Assembly: GCA_947630235.1 (NCBI GenBank)
Contig: CANRGN010000017.1
Span: forward strand, 1 to 37,932
Reading direction: 5' to 3'
Length of the DNA stretch: 37,932 bases
Source of the DNA: an uncultured Clostridia bacterium
GTDB lineage: Bacteria; Bacillota; Clostridia; TANB77; CAG-508
Positions 23,422-32,887 of the stretch are shown here, piece after piece (positions within the stretch are counted from its first letter, which is position 1; the number at the start of each line of letters is the position of its first letter). The notes below the pieces were generated by a model. The model saw only the letters and a program-made list of their open reading frames with translations, did no database searches and was not told the origin of the DNA. Position numbers and translations under genes: made by a program.

Positions 23422-25173
23422 ATGATAAATAAATATAGAACACATAATTGTAACGAACTTAGAATTGAAAATGTAAATGAAGAAGTTAGATTATCTGGGT
23501 TTGTGCAAAAAATTAGAAACTTAGGAAAAATGAAATTTATTGATTTAAGAGATGAATTTGGAATAACCCAAATTGTTATTTCTGAAAATTCTAAATTAGA
23601 TGAAATATCAAAAGATATAAATACAGAATGTACAATATGTGTTAAAGGTACAGTTGTAGAAAGGTCTAGCAAAAATGATAAGCTTTCAACAGGTGAAATA
23701 GAGGTTATTGCGAAAGAAATTGAAATTTTGGGTAAATGTAGAAACGAGCTTCCTTTTGAAATAAATTCTGATATATGTGTAAAAGAAGATTTAAGGCTTG
23801 AATATAGATATTTAGATTTAAGAAATCAAAAAATTCATAATAATATAAGGCTTCGTTCAAAAATATTAAAAGATTTTAGAGATGAAATGAATAAATTAGA
23901 TTTTATAGAAATTCAAACTCCAATACTTGCTAATTCTTCTCCAGAAGGTGCGAGAGATTTCTTAGTTCCAAGTAGACTTCATCCTGGAGAATTTTATGCA
24001 CTTCCTCAAGCACCACAACAATTTAAGCAATTACTTATGGTATCAGGATTTGAAAGATATTGTCAAATTGCTCCATGTTTTAGAGATGAAGATCCTAGAG
24101 CAGATAGATCTCCAGGAGAATTTTATCAATTAGATTTTGAAATGGCATTTGCTGAGCAAGAAGATGTTTTACAAGTTATGCAAACTGTAGCTTATAATGT
24201 ATTTAAGAAAAATACTGATTATAAAGTAAGTGAGCCAGATTTTATAAAAATACCATATAAAGAAGCAATGGAAAAATATGGTATAGATAAACCAGATTTA
24301 AGAAACCCTTTGATTATAGAAGATTTAACAGAAATTTTTAAAGGAACAGAGTTTAATAGTTTTAAAGATAAAACAGTTAAATCTATAGTAGTAAATAATA
24401 TAGAAGAAAAACCAAGAAAATTTTTTGATAATATGTCTACATATGCAGTTGAAGAGCTTGGTGCAAAAGGTTTAGCTTGGGTAAAAGTAGATAGTGATAA
24501 TAATATAAATGGTGGTATTTCTAAATTTATAGATGAAGATAGAAAAAAACAAATTTTTGAAAAAATGGATGTAAAACCAAATTCTGCTATATTCTTTGTT
24601 GCTGATGAATTTGAAAAAGCTCAAAAAATTGCAGGAGGAATTAGAATAAAACTTGGAGAAGAATTTGATTTATTAGAAAAAAACATATATAAATTCTGCT
24701 TTATTGTAGATTTTCCAATGTATGAATTATCAGATGAAGGTACTATCGATTTTAATCATAATCCATTTTCAATGCCACAAGGAGGAATGAAAGCATTAAT
24801 TGAAAAAGATCCTTTAGATATTTATGCTTATCAATTTGATCTTGTATGTAATGGATTTGAAGTAGCATCAGGTGCTGTTAGAAATCATGATCAAGAAATT
24901 ATGATAAAGGCTTTTGAAATAGCTGGATATACAGTAGATGATGTAAAAAATAAATTTGGTGCTTTATTTAATGCTTTTAGTTATGGAGCACCTCCTCATG
25001 CAGGAGCTGGACTTGGAATTGATAGATTAATTATGCTTCTTGCAAAAGAAAATAATCTTAGAGAAGTTATTGCATTTCCAAAAAACAAGAAGGCTAGAGA
25101 TTTATTAGTTAACAGTCCTAGTACAGTATCTGATGAACAATTAAAAGAAGTTCATATTAAATTAGATTTATAA
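23422..25173 (+). CDS. aspS: Aspartyl-tRNA synthetase (bacterial type)
   Basis: A 583-residue class II synthetase: N-terminal OB-fold anticodon domain (EVRLSGFVQKIRNLGKMKFI, DLRDEFGITQIV), class II motif 1 region (FIEIQTPILANSSPEGARDF), motif 2 (FRDEDPRADRSPGEFYQLDFEM region), the bacterial GAD insertion (about residues 280-420) and motif 3 (GAGLGIDRLIMLLAKENNL). The start at ATG 23422 follows AGAGGAG; a longer frame begins upstream within the promoter and is rejected. Whether it also charges tRNA-Asn cannot be read here. Monocistronic. Confidence 0.97.
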   Translation: MINKYRTHNCNELRIENVNEEVRLSGFVQKIRNLGKMKFIDLRDEFGITQIVISENSKLDEISKDINTECTICVKGTVVERSSKNDKLSTGEIEVIAKEIEILGKCRNELPFEINSDICVKEDLRLEYRYLDLRNQKIHNNIRLRSKILKDFRDEMNKLDFIEIQTPILANSSPEGARDFLVPSRLHPGEFYALPQAPQQFKQLLMVSGFERYCQIAPCFRDEDPRADRSPGEFYQLDFEMAFAEQEDVLQVMQTVAYNVFKKNTDYKVSEPDFIKIPYKEAMEKYGIDKPDLRNPLIIEDLTEIFKGTEFNSFKDKTVKSIVVNNIEEKPRKFFDNMSTYAVEELGAKGLAWVKVDSDNNINGGISKFIDEDRKKQIFEKMDVKPNSAIFFVADEFEKAQKIAGGIRIKLGEEFDLLEKNIYKFCFIVDFPMYELSDEGTIDFNHNPFSMPQGGMKALIEKDPLDIYAYQFDLVCNGFEVASGAVRNHDQEIMIKAFEIAGYTVDDVKNKFGALFNAFSYGAPPHAGAGLGIDRLIMLLAKENNLREVIAFPKNKKARDLLVNSPSTVSDEQLKEVHIKLDL

Positions 25174-25174
25174 G

Positions 25175-25203
25175 TTGACTTTTTGTAAATAACATTATAT
25201 ACT
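25175..25203 (+). promoter_or_regulatory. Sigma-A promoter of the NlpC/P60 gene
   Basis: -35 TTGACT, 17-bp spacer, -10 TATACT, starting 2 bp after the aspS stop. Confidence 0.8.
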
Positions 25204-25239
25204 ATTGGCATAAAAATATTATAGTAAAGAGGAAATAAT

Positions 25240-26829
25240 ATGAAAAAAATAAAAATGTTTTTTTTAAGTTTCTTATTTATTCTGTCTCTATGTATTACTA
25301 ATAATACATTTGCATCAATAGGTACAGTTACAGGAAGTACTGTTAGAATTAGAGAAAATGCTGATGTATCTTCAAATATAGTTACAAATGCTTATAGAAA
25401 TGATACAGTAAATATATTAGAAGATTGTGGTGAATGGTATAAAGTAGAATATGAAGGAGAAACTGGATATATTAGTAAAAGCTTTGTAAATGTTCAAGAA
25501 GAAAATGCTATACCTAGTACAGAACCAGTAGCTTCTTCTACCACAACAGATAATACTTCTGTTGAAGCTCCTTCTGAACCAACGACTGATCAAAATTCTA
25601 ATTCGCAAGTAAATCCGGAGGAAACTCAAACAACAGAAAATACTGAAAACTCAGAAAATAATCAAACAATAGAAAATTCTGAAGTATCTAAACAATCTAA
25701 TACAACAATTGAAAAAGAAACTTATTTGAAGGTTTTACCAAACTTTACTTCTAGGGAGGTTGGAAAACTAGAAGTAGGAACTCAAATAGAAGTTCAAACT
25801 GAAGTAAATAATTGGATTAAAATTATAGCAGGAACCAATACAGGGTGGATTTTAAAGAGTAATGCTGTTGGATATGAATTAAATTCAAATATTGTATCTA
25901 CTAATGTAGATCCAGAATCTAATAATATTGAAAATACAGATAATACAACTGATCCTAATACTGAAAATATAGAAAATGAAAATAATCCTGAAAATGATTT
26001 AGAAAATAATCCAGATAATAATCCTGAAAATAATCTTGATGAAACTCAAGAAAATCAAACAGAACCAACTGCTGAATCAACTGGTGATTATGAAAAACAA
26101 ACTGGATATATTAATACAGATACAGTTAGAATTAGAGAAACTGCAGGTGGAAAAATAATTGGGAATTTAGATATAAATGATGTAGTTACAATACTTGGAG
26201 AAGAAGGCGATTGGTATCAAATATCATGTGATGATTTTGCTAATGGATATGTATCAAAGAGTTTAGTAACAATAGGAAAAGTTCCATCTAGAAATTTAAC
26301 AGAAGAAAGAACCTCAGAAGAAGTTGATCCTATAGAAGCTTTGGTAGAAGCTAGTGTTGAACCAAAAGTTGAAACTGTACCTGAAGTACAACAAGTAGAA
26401 GAACCACAACCTCAAGTGGCTGAAGTAGTTACACCTGAATCTGTAGAAAATGTAAATAAAGGAAATGAAGTTGTAGAATATGCAAAATCTTTTTTAGGAA
26501 GTAGGTATGTATCTGGAGGAACATCTCCAAATGGTTTTGATTGTTCTGGATTTACACAATTTGTATATGCTCATTTTGGTTATTCTATAGCTAGAGTAGC
26601 TAGTGCACAATCTGCAAATGGTGTAGAAGTTTCTAGAGAAAATTTACAATTAGGAGATTTAATATTATTCCAAGATTCAGGAAGAACTATGATAGGTCAT
26701 GTTGCAATATATATAGGAGATGGTAATTTTATACATGCAGCTAATCCTTCAAGAGGTGTTGTAATAGATAATTTAAATACAAATTCTTATTATAATATAA
26801 GATTTGTTACTGCAAGAAGAATAATTTAA
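25240..26829 (+). CDS. Secreted cell-wall hydrolase: three SH3b domains and NlpC/P60
   Basis: A 529-residue protein with signal peptide (cleavage after TFAS), SH3b domain 1 (about 27-84: VTGSTVRIRENAD...GEWYKVEYEGETGYISKSFV), SH3b 2 (about 150-202), and SH3b 3 (about 288-345: INTDTVRIRETAGG...GDWYQIS...GYVSKSLV). These are joined by long Asn/Glu/Thr-rich linkers. A C-terminal NlpC/P60 endopeptidase (408-529) has Cys435 in FDCSGF, His487 in IGHVAIYIG and His499 in FIHAANP. It should cut peptide stems of peptidoglycan. The comEC frame begins 22 bp downstream without its own promoter, so both are probably on one transcript. Confidence 0.93.
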   Translation: MKKIKMFFLSFLFILSLCITNNTFASIGTVTGSTVRIRENADVSSNIVTNAYRNDTVNILEDCGEWYKVEYEGETGYISKSFVNVQEENAIPSTEPVASSTTTDNTSVEAPSEPTTDQNSNSQVNPEETQTTENTENSENNQTIENSEVSKQSNTTIEKETYLKVLPNFTSREVGKLEVGTQIEVQTEVNNWIKIIAGTNTGWILKSNAVGYELNSNIVSTNVDPESNNIENTDNTTDPNTENIENENNPENDLENNPDNNPENNLDETQENQTEPTAESTGDYEKQTGYINTDTVRIRETAGGKIIGNLDINDVVTILGEEGDWYQISCDDFANGYVSKSLVTIGKVPSRNLTEERTSEEVDPIEALVEASVEPKVETVPEVQQVEEPQPQVAEVVTPESVENVNKGNEVVEYAKSFLGSRYVSGGTSPNGFDCSGFTQFVYAHFGYSIARVASAQSANGVEVSRENLQLGDLILFQDSGRTMIGHVAIYIGDGNFIHAANPSRGVVIDNLNTNSYYNIRFVTARRII

Positions 26830-26830
26830 G

Positions 26831-26846
26831 CTGGGGGCCGGGAGGT
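26831..26846 (+). promoter_or_regulatory. Unusually GC-rich ribosome binding region before comEC
   Basis: CTGGGGGCCGGGAGGT is the only such G/C block in this AT-rich neighbourhood. It contains GGAGG (26841-26845), but the triplet at the expected start position is ATA (26851), not ATG. Confidence 0.5.
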
Positions 26847-26850
26847 CAAA

Positions 26851-29158
26851 ATAGAAATAATATTAATAACATTATTTTTAATAATAGGAATAATATGGGG
26901 GCTATATATAAAGAATATAGCTCTTTTTATTTTATTAGTTTTAATACTAATATATTTTTTTAGAAAATATAAAATAAACAAAATATATATTTTAGTTATA
27001 ATAATAATGTATTTATATTCTAGTTTTAATTTATATAAATTGGAGAATTTATATAATAATTTAAATTCGGAAATTTTTATTGTTAAGATTATAAGTAATA
27101 AAGAAGAAAAACAATATGTTAATAAATATTATTGCAAAGTTTTATTAATAAATAAAGAAAATAAATATAAAAATTCAAAATTGTTATTATATACAGATAA
27201 AGAATCAGAATATAAATATGGGGATATAATAAAAATAGAAGGTAATTTTGAATATGCAACAGAATCAAGAAATTATAAAGGATATAATTATAGAAGAGTT
27301 CTGTGGCAAGAAAAAATATATGGAATTTTAGAAGCAAATAAAATTATAAAACTCTCACATAAAAATAATTTAGAGAGCTTATTAAATAGCATAAAGATAA
27401 AATTAGAAAATAACATAGAATCTACAATAGAATATGATGAATATAAAGAATTTTTGAAAGGAATTTTATTAGGAGATAAATCTAATATTTCAAAAGATGT
27501 AAAACAATCATTTAAAGATGCCAGTTTATCACATATATTAGCAATATCTGGAATGCATTTAGGATATATAATAATTTTATTAAAATATGCATTATGTTTT
27601 ATAAATAATAAAAAACTAAAGAATATTTTTAGTTTAATTATATTAACAGGATTTGTTATTTTAATTGGAAAAACTCCTTCTAGTATTAGAGCTTTAATAA
27701 TGTATTCTATGGTAGTTATATCAAGATTAGTTTATAGAAAGTCTAATTCAATAATAAACTTTTTTTTAGCTTTAGATATAGTATTAATATTAAATCCTTT
27801 AAACATTGAAAATATAGGTATATGGCTATCATTTGGTGGGACTTTTGGAATATTAGTTATATATTCTAAATTAAATATAAAAAATAAATTTCTAAATTAC
27901 ATATTACAAAATTTTTTAATAAGTATATCTGTACAAATAATAATTTATCCAATTATTTTATATAATTTTAATACTATATCTTTTACTTTTTTTATTTCAA
28001 ATATTTTTATAAGTTTTTTTATAGCGCCTATTATGTTTTTAGGTTTTTTAATATGTATTATTGGTAAAAAATTATTTATTGGAGAATTAGTATATTTTAT
28101 AGAAAAAATATTGCTAAATTTAGTATTTTATTTTACAAATTTTATTTCAAATTTAGAAATTTCAAAAATATATGCACCAACACCATTAATTTTTAATATA
28201 ATTTTTTATTATATTATTTTATTTATTATCATATATAAAGAAAAATTTTTTCAATTTATAAAAAAATTAATAGTTATTATAATTTTAACGAATATAATAT
28301 ATAGTTCTTTCACTAATTTTAGTAACGATTTTTCCATTTTCTTTATAGATGTAGGCCAGGGAGATTGTACTTTAATAAAAACTAAAAATAATAAAACTAT
28401 ACTAATTGATGGAGGAGAAGGAAATAGTGATAAAGTAGATCAAGGAGAATACACATTACTTCCATATTTACTAGATAGAAGAATAAAAAAAATAGATTAT
28501 TTAATGGTATCACATTTTGATTCAGACCATGTCGGTCGGTCTTTTGTATATAATGAAAAATTTAGAAGTAAAAAATGTAATAATATCAATACAACCAGAA
28601 AGTTCAAAAAATTTTAAAGATTTTTTAGAAATAGTAAAATCGAATAATATAAAATTAATTATTGTAAATAGAAATGATAGAATAAATATTGAATCAGGTG
28701 TATATTTTGATATTTTATGGCCAGATAATACTAAATTTATAAGAGAGAATCCATTAAATAATAATTCAATAGTATGTAAATTAAATTATTATAATTTTTC
28801 GATAATGTTTACTGGAGATATAGAAGCTATTGCTGAAAAAGAAATTTTAGAATTATATAGAAGTAATTTAACAATATTAAAATCAAATATTTTAAAAATT
28901 GCACATCATGGATCAAGTTCATCTAGTATTGAAGATTTTATAAAATTAGTAAATCCAAAAATAGCTTTAATTGGTGTAGGAGAAGAAAATAAGTATAATC
29001 ATCCGTCCCAAAAAACAATAAAATTATTGCAAAAATATAATGTAAAAACACTAAGAACTGATGTTTGCGGAGAGGTACAGATTTTGCTTAAAAGTCAAGG
29101 AAAATTGGATATAAAAAAATATGTAAAAAAAGATAAAAAAATATCAAATAAATATTGA
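26851..29158 (+). pseudogene. comEC: ComEC/Rec2 DNA-uptake channel, one +1 frameshift at CGG and no canonical start
   Basis: Frame one runs from the NlpC/P60 stop through 28617; the rest (to 29158) is in another frame. Dropping one C at 28537 joins them: DSDHVG-GLLYIMKNL, restoring the conserved HxDxDH-GG metallo-beta-lactamase motif. The repaired protein (about 768 residues) has N-terminal helices, the OB-like domain (KSEYKYGDIIKIEGNF region), the Competence domain (LGDKSNISKDV...HILAISGMHLGYI) and the C-terminal nuclease-like domain (FIDVGQGDCTLIKT, IAHHGSSSSS). ComEC carries single-stranded DNA across the membrane in transformation. Frame one has no ATG/GTG/TTG near GGAGG; ATA 26851 is the best-placed triplet, the first ATG is 27007. 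It may be a pseudogene, a recoded gene or a sequencing error. Confidence 0.88.
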
Positions 29159-29183
29159 TTCACATTATTTATTATGATATAAT
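29155..29183 (+). promoter_or_regulatory. Sigma-A promoter of the ChW surface protein gene
   Basis: -35 TTGATT (overlapping the comEC stop), 17-bp spacer, -10 TATAAT. Confidence 0.75.
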
Positions 29184-29222
29184 AAAAGTGGGTAATAATA
29201 TATAAAAAAGGAGGGGTTGCCT

Positions 29223-32114
29223 ATGCAAAAGATAAATAAAAGATTTATAAGTATTTATGTAGCTTGTATAATTATGGTATTAGTAATTATCTCATGCTTA
29301 CCATCAACTGTACTTGCTGCTCAAACAACCACCCCAAAATTAACATATCGTGCGCATGTTCAAGATTATGGGTGGGATTCTACTTTTAAATCAACAGGTG
29401 GAGAAAATGAATTAAAAATTAGAACTCCATTAAGAGGGAGTTTTGTTGGAACAACAGGTGAATCAAAAAGAATGGAATCATTAGAAATCAATTTTGTTGG
29501 TCCAAAAGGTGCTAAGATTATATATCGTGCACATGTTCAAGATTATGGATGGATGAACTGGGTTACAGCAGATAATAAAGTAACTACAAATTTTGCTGGA
29601 ACAACAGGTGAATCTAGAAGAGTTGAAGCATTTCAATTAGTTGTTGAAGGATTAGAAGATTATGATGTAAAATATCGTGTTCATGCTCAAGATTATGGAT
29701 GGATGGATTGGGTTACAGCAAAAACTTCAATTGGTGCAGCAACACTTAACGTAGGAGATTATGCTGGAACTGTAGGAGAATCAAAAAGAATGGAATCATT
29801 TGAAATCGTAATGGTTCCATCAGCTAAGGCAAAAGCTAAAGCAGAGAAAGCTAAGAAAGAAGCAGAAGCTAAAGCTAAGGCAGAGAAAGCTAAACAAGAA
29901 GCGGAAGCAAAGGCTAAAGCAGAGAAAGCTAAGAAAGAAGCAGAAGCAAAAGCTAAAGCAGAGGCAGAAGCTAAAGCTAAAGCAAAGGCTGAAGCAGAAG
30001 CTAAAGCAAAGGCTGAGGCAGAAGCTAAAGCAAAAGCTGAAGCAGAAGCTAAGGCAAAAGCTGATGAGGAAGCTAGATTATCAGCTGAAAAATTAGCAAA
30101 AGCACAAACTGAATCTGAAAGTACAAAATCAACTAAACCTCATACAGAACACGTATATACTGATTGGTCTATATATTTAGTATCTGGTTGTAATAAAATA
30201 GAAGAAAGAACTTGTACAGTTTGTAATCGTAAAGAAACTAGAACAACACAAGTACATGAAATAGAAAGAAGAACAGATAAAGATATAAAACCTACTTGTA
30301 CAGAAAAGGGACAGAATTTTTCTGTATGTAAAAAATGTGGTCAAGAATTTTTCAATTATGTTAAAGAATTAGGTCATGATTATGCTGATGAGAAAACTGT
30401 AATAAAAGCAGCTACATGTACTGAAAAAGGAATTGAAGGATTTGCTTGTAAACATGAAGGTTGTACTGAAGTAAAAGATTCTAAAGAAATACCAGCTACT
30501 GGTCATAAAATGAAAGAAGAAAAAATAGAAGCTACTTGTACAACTGAAGGTAAAGAAAGTAAAGTTTGTGAAAATTGTGATTATGTAGAATATTCAAAAA
30601 CAATTGAAGCATTAGGTCATTCTTTTACAAATTACATAAGTGATAATAATGCCACATGTGAATCAGATGGAACAGAAACAGCAAAATGTGATCGTTGTGA
30701 TGTTACAGATACAAGAAATGATGAAAATTCAAAATTAAAACATAATTTTGAGTGTATAAGTGAAAAAGTAGAAGCAACTTGTGAAGAAAATGGTAAAGAA
30801 GCATTAGAAAAATGTTCTATTTGTGGAAAAACTCAAGGGGGAAATATTATAAAGGCAACTGGACATAACTTTGTTTTAATGAGTGCATCTAATAATTTGG
30901 TAGAAAATAATTTACAAGTTGTTGAATGTACAAAATGTAAATGCGAAATAAAATATGATAGTGATAAAGAAGAATTTTCTTTTGGAACAGGTCATGTATG
31001 GAATAAAGAAACTGGAAGATGTAGTTGTGGTAATTGTGAACACAGTGATGTTTGGTGGAAAGAATGGAATTCAGAAGATAAATCTGGTGCAATATGGTTT
31101 GTTGGATTTACATGTGATATGAGTAGATGTGATGGTTTCGATAACCATGTTGGTCAAAAAGTAGAAACTGTATTAGAAGGTAGAAGAGGAGATATTCCTA
31201 CAATAAAAATGACAGCACCAACAGCAAAACCAGGTTATGTATTTGATGGTTGGTATGAAGTAGAAAATGATGATCATACAGAAAATTCAGGTAAAAAAGT
31301 AACAAATGAATACACTGATGAAAAAGAAGTTACAGAATCTGCACAGATTAGCTCTGATGGAAAAACTATTGTAGTACCTTCTAGAGATATGGATAAAGGC
31401 TTCGAAGCACGCTATATAGACCAATCAAAAAAAGATGAAGAAAGTCAAAAATCAGAAAATTCTTTAGATGAAAACGAAACAGAAGGGTTTAAGTTATTTT
31501 CTGTAGGATCAGGAATGGGATTTGAAGAACCAGGAATATTTGAAGAATCAAAGTTAGCTACTTCAAGCTCATCAAATAATCAAGAGAGTATTAATTCTAC
31601 TGAAGAAGTATCTAGTGAAGAAAATGATAATTGTGATTGTCATATTCAAGTTGATCATAATAAAAATGAAGTAACTGCTTTTGGTGAAGGACATAAATGG
31701 GATGCTGATAAAAAGAGTTGTACTTGTGGTAATAGTAAGCATAATGAAGTTTGGTGGAGCGCATGGAATGATGAAGCAAGTAATGGCTCTGGTGCAATAT
31801 GGTTTGTAGGATTTACATGTGATACTACAAAATGTGCAGGTTTTAATGGAAAAGAAACTACAATAGAAAGTAGAAGAGGCGATATTAAAAAAATTACAAT
31901 GACAGCGCCAAAAGCTAAAGATGGATATGTTTTTGATGGTTGGTATCAAGTAAGAAACACTAATCATAATGATGAAGAAAATAATAATAATAAAATTACT
32001 GGAAGTAGTGCTGATAAACCAGATTCTGCATATGTAGAGGGAGAAACAATAACAGTTCCATGGCAAGATATGGATAAAGGATTTGAAGCTCGTTATAAAG
32101 AAATAGAAAAATAA
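29223..32114 (+). CDS. Large secreted protein: ChW repeats, Ala/Lys/Glu helix, Cys-rich repeats and a duplicated new domain
   Basis: A 963-residue protein with signal peptide (cleavage near STVLA-A). Three clostridial hydrophobic ChW repeats follow (about residues 38-200; YRAHVQDYGW, TGESKRMES). A ~90-residue Ala/Lys/Glu helical stalk follows (about 203-295). Next come four or five Cys-rich repeats (C-T-E-KG...C-x-x-C-G...LGH; about 305-560). Two copies of a ~135-residue unit end the protein, each with CSCG/CTCG, VWW-xW, GAIWFVGFTCD, YVFDGWY and DMDKGFEARY, joined by an acidic linker. No membrane or LPXTG anchor is seen; ChW repeats may bind the cell surface. The start at ATG 29223 follows AAGGAGGGG; TTG 29217 is too close to it. 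Own promoter and terminator. Function unknown. Confidence 0.85.
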   Translation: MQKINKRFISIYVACIIMVLVIISCLPSTVLAAQTTTPKLTYRAHVQDYGWDSTFKSTGGENELKIRTPLRGSFVGTTGESKRMESLEINFVGPKGAKIIYRAHVQDYGWMNWVTADNKVTTNFAGTTGESRRVEAFQLVVEGLEDYDVKYRVHAQDYGWMDWVTAKTSIGAATLNVGDYAGTVGESKRMESFEIVMVPSAKAKAKAEKAKKEAEAKAKAEKAKQEAEAKAKAEKAKKEAEAKAKAEAEAKAKAKAEAEAKAKAEAEAKAKAEAEAKAKADEEARLSAEKLAKAQTESESTKSTKPHTEHVYTDWSIYLVSGCNKIEERTCTVCNRKETRTTQVHEIERRTDKDIKPTCTEKGQNFSVCKKCGQEFFNYVKELGHDYADEKTVIKAATCTEKGIEGFACKHEGCTEVKDSKEIPATGHKMKEEKIEATCTTEGKESKVCENCDYVEYSKTIEALGHSFTNYISDNNATCESDGTETAKCDRCDVTDTRNDENSKLKHNFECISEKVEATCEENGKEALEKCSICGKTQGGNIIKATGHNFVLMSASNNLVENNLQVVECTKCKCEIKYDSDKEEFSFGTGHVWNKETGRCSCGNCEHSDVWWKEWNSEDKSGAIWFVGFTCDMSRCDGFDNHVGQKVETVLEGRRGDIPTIKMTAPTAKPGYVFDGWYEVENDDHTENSGKKVTNEYTDEKEVTESAQISSDGKTIVVPSRDMDKGFEARYIDQSKKDEESQKSENSLDENETEGFKLFSVGSGMGFEEPGIFEESKLATSSSSNNQESINSTEEVSSEENDNCDCHIQVDHNKNEVTAFGEGHKWDADKKSCTCGNSKHNEVWWSAWNDEASNGSGAIWFVGFTCDTTKCAGFNGKETTIESRRGDIKKITMTAPKAKDGYVFDGWYQVRNTNHNDEENNNNKITGSSADKPDSAYVEGETITVPWQDMDKGFEARYKEIEK
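29826..30075 (+). repeat. Low-complexity Ala/Lys/Glu-coding repeat
   Basis: Repeated GCTAAAGCAGAAGC-type units encode a TolA-like charged helix of alternating AKAEAEAK and AEKAKKEAE. The units are nearly identical, so length variation between strains is likely. Confidence 0.8.
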
Positions 32115-32122
32115 AATAAAAG

Positions 32123-32146
32123 CCTCGGGTTAAAACCGAGGTTTTT
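32123..32146 (+). terminator. Intrinsic terminator
   Basis: CCTCGG / CCGAGG stem with a 7-base loop and TTTTT. Confidence 0.9.
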
Positions 32147-32238
32147 ATTTTAAATTATAAAAAAATTATTGAATAAATATGTATAATTTTTCAAATAAAG
32201 TTAATAATAACAAAAAAAGCAGAGGTTGATGTTGATAT

Positions 32239-32817
32239 ATGAAAAATTATATATATTTATTTTTATTTGGATTGTTAATGTTTGGATTAACATTTTTTGT
32301 TGCTCTTAATTTTTTTGATGAGACTAAAGAAGAACAAGTAAGTGAACAATTAGAAAAAGCTAGAGCTTTTAGAGAAATTTCTGAAAATAATATAGTTGAA
32401 GAAACTAGCTTTGAAGAAGAAAAAATTGGTGTAAATGCTAATTTTATTATTGAAGAAAAGTATTTGAAATGTAACCATACAGTTGAAGTGGTTTCTTCAG
32501 TAGATAATGAAATGGTAAATTTAACTGAAAAAGAATTTGAAAAAGAATATCCAAACTATAATATAAAAGAATTTTCTAAAGATGAAGTAAAAGTAGAAGA
32601 GGAGATTATGGGGATATGTAATGAACATTTTAAAATTTCTTTAGGAGATGATTTTATAGAGGTTTTTAAATTAAATTCTGATGAAGAAGAAGAATTATAT
32701 ATGGTTACAAATATAAGTAGAGATTATTTAGCTAGTAGTGATATAGAAAAATTATCTAAAGGTATAGATGTTTATGGAAAAGGAAATATTAATTCAAAAT
32801 TAGAAGATTATGAATGA
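32239..32817 (+). CDS. Membrane-anchored protein with BofC C-terminal-like domain
   Basis: A 192-residue protein: one N-terminal membrane helix (residues 4-24), a helical linker (KEEQVSEQLEKARAFREISE), and a C-terminal domain with YLKCNHTVEVVS, MVNLTEKEFEKEYPNYNIKE, FSKDEVKVEEEIMGICNEHF, LYMVTNIS, and DIEKLSKGIDVYGKGNINSK then LEDYE. That order (CNHT, F-K-EV, G-C-EHF, L--GI-V-G) resembles the C-terminal domain of BofC, which in B. subtilis restrains the forespore signal that activates SpoIVFB-dependent sigma-K processing. The two conserved Cys could form a disulfide. Its presence fits the spoIVFA/spoIVFB-like pair upstream. The AGAGG site is rather far (13 bases) from the ATG. Confidence 0.72.
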   Translation: MKNYIYLFLFGLLMFGLTFFVALNFFDETKEEQVSEQLEKARAFREISENNIVEETSFEEEKIGVNANFIIEEKYLKCNHTVEVVSSVDNEMVNLTEKEFEKEYPNYNIKEFSKDEVKVEEEIMGICNEHFKISLGDDFIEVFKLNSDEEEELYMVTNISRDYLASSDIEKLSKGIDVYGKGNINSKLEDYE

Positions 32818-32823
32818 ACCAAA

Positions 32824-32869
32824 GGGACTTTGAAATATATTTTAACAGTTTAATATATTTCAAAGTCCC
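32824..32869. terminator. Bidirectional terminator between convergent genes
   Basis: A perfect 18-bp stem (GGGACTTTGAAATATATT and complement) with a 10-base loop between the BofC-like gene and the minus-strand clp gene. Confidence 0.75.
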
Positions 32870-32887
32870 ATAATGTTATTATAATTT

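Noticed and set aside
31572..32066. 164-codon minus-strand frame
   Set aside because: It is antisense to the second copy of the Cys/Trp domain of the ChW protein; no start signal.
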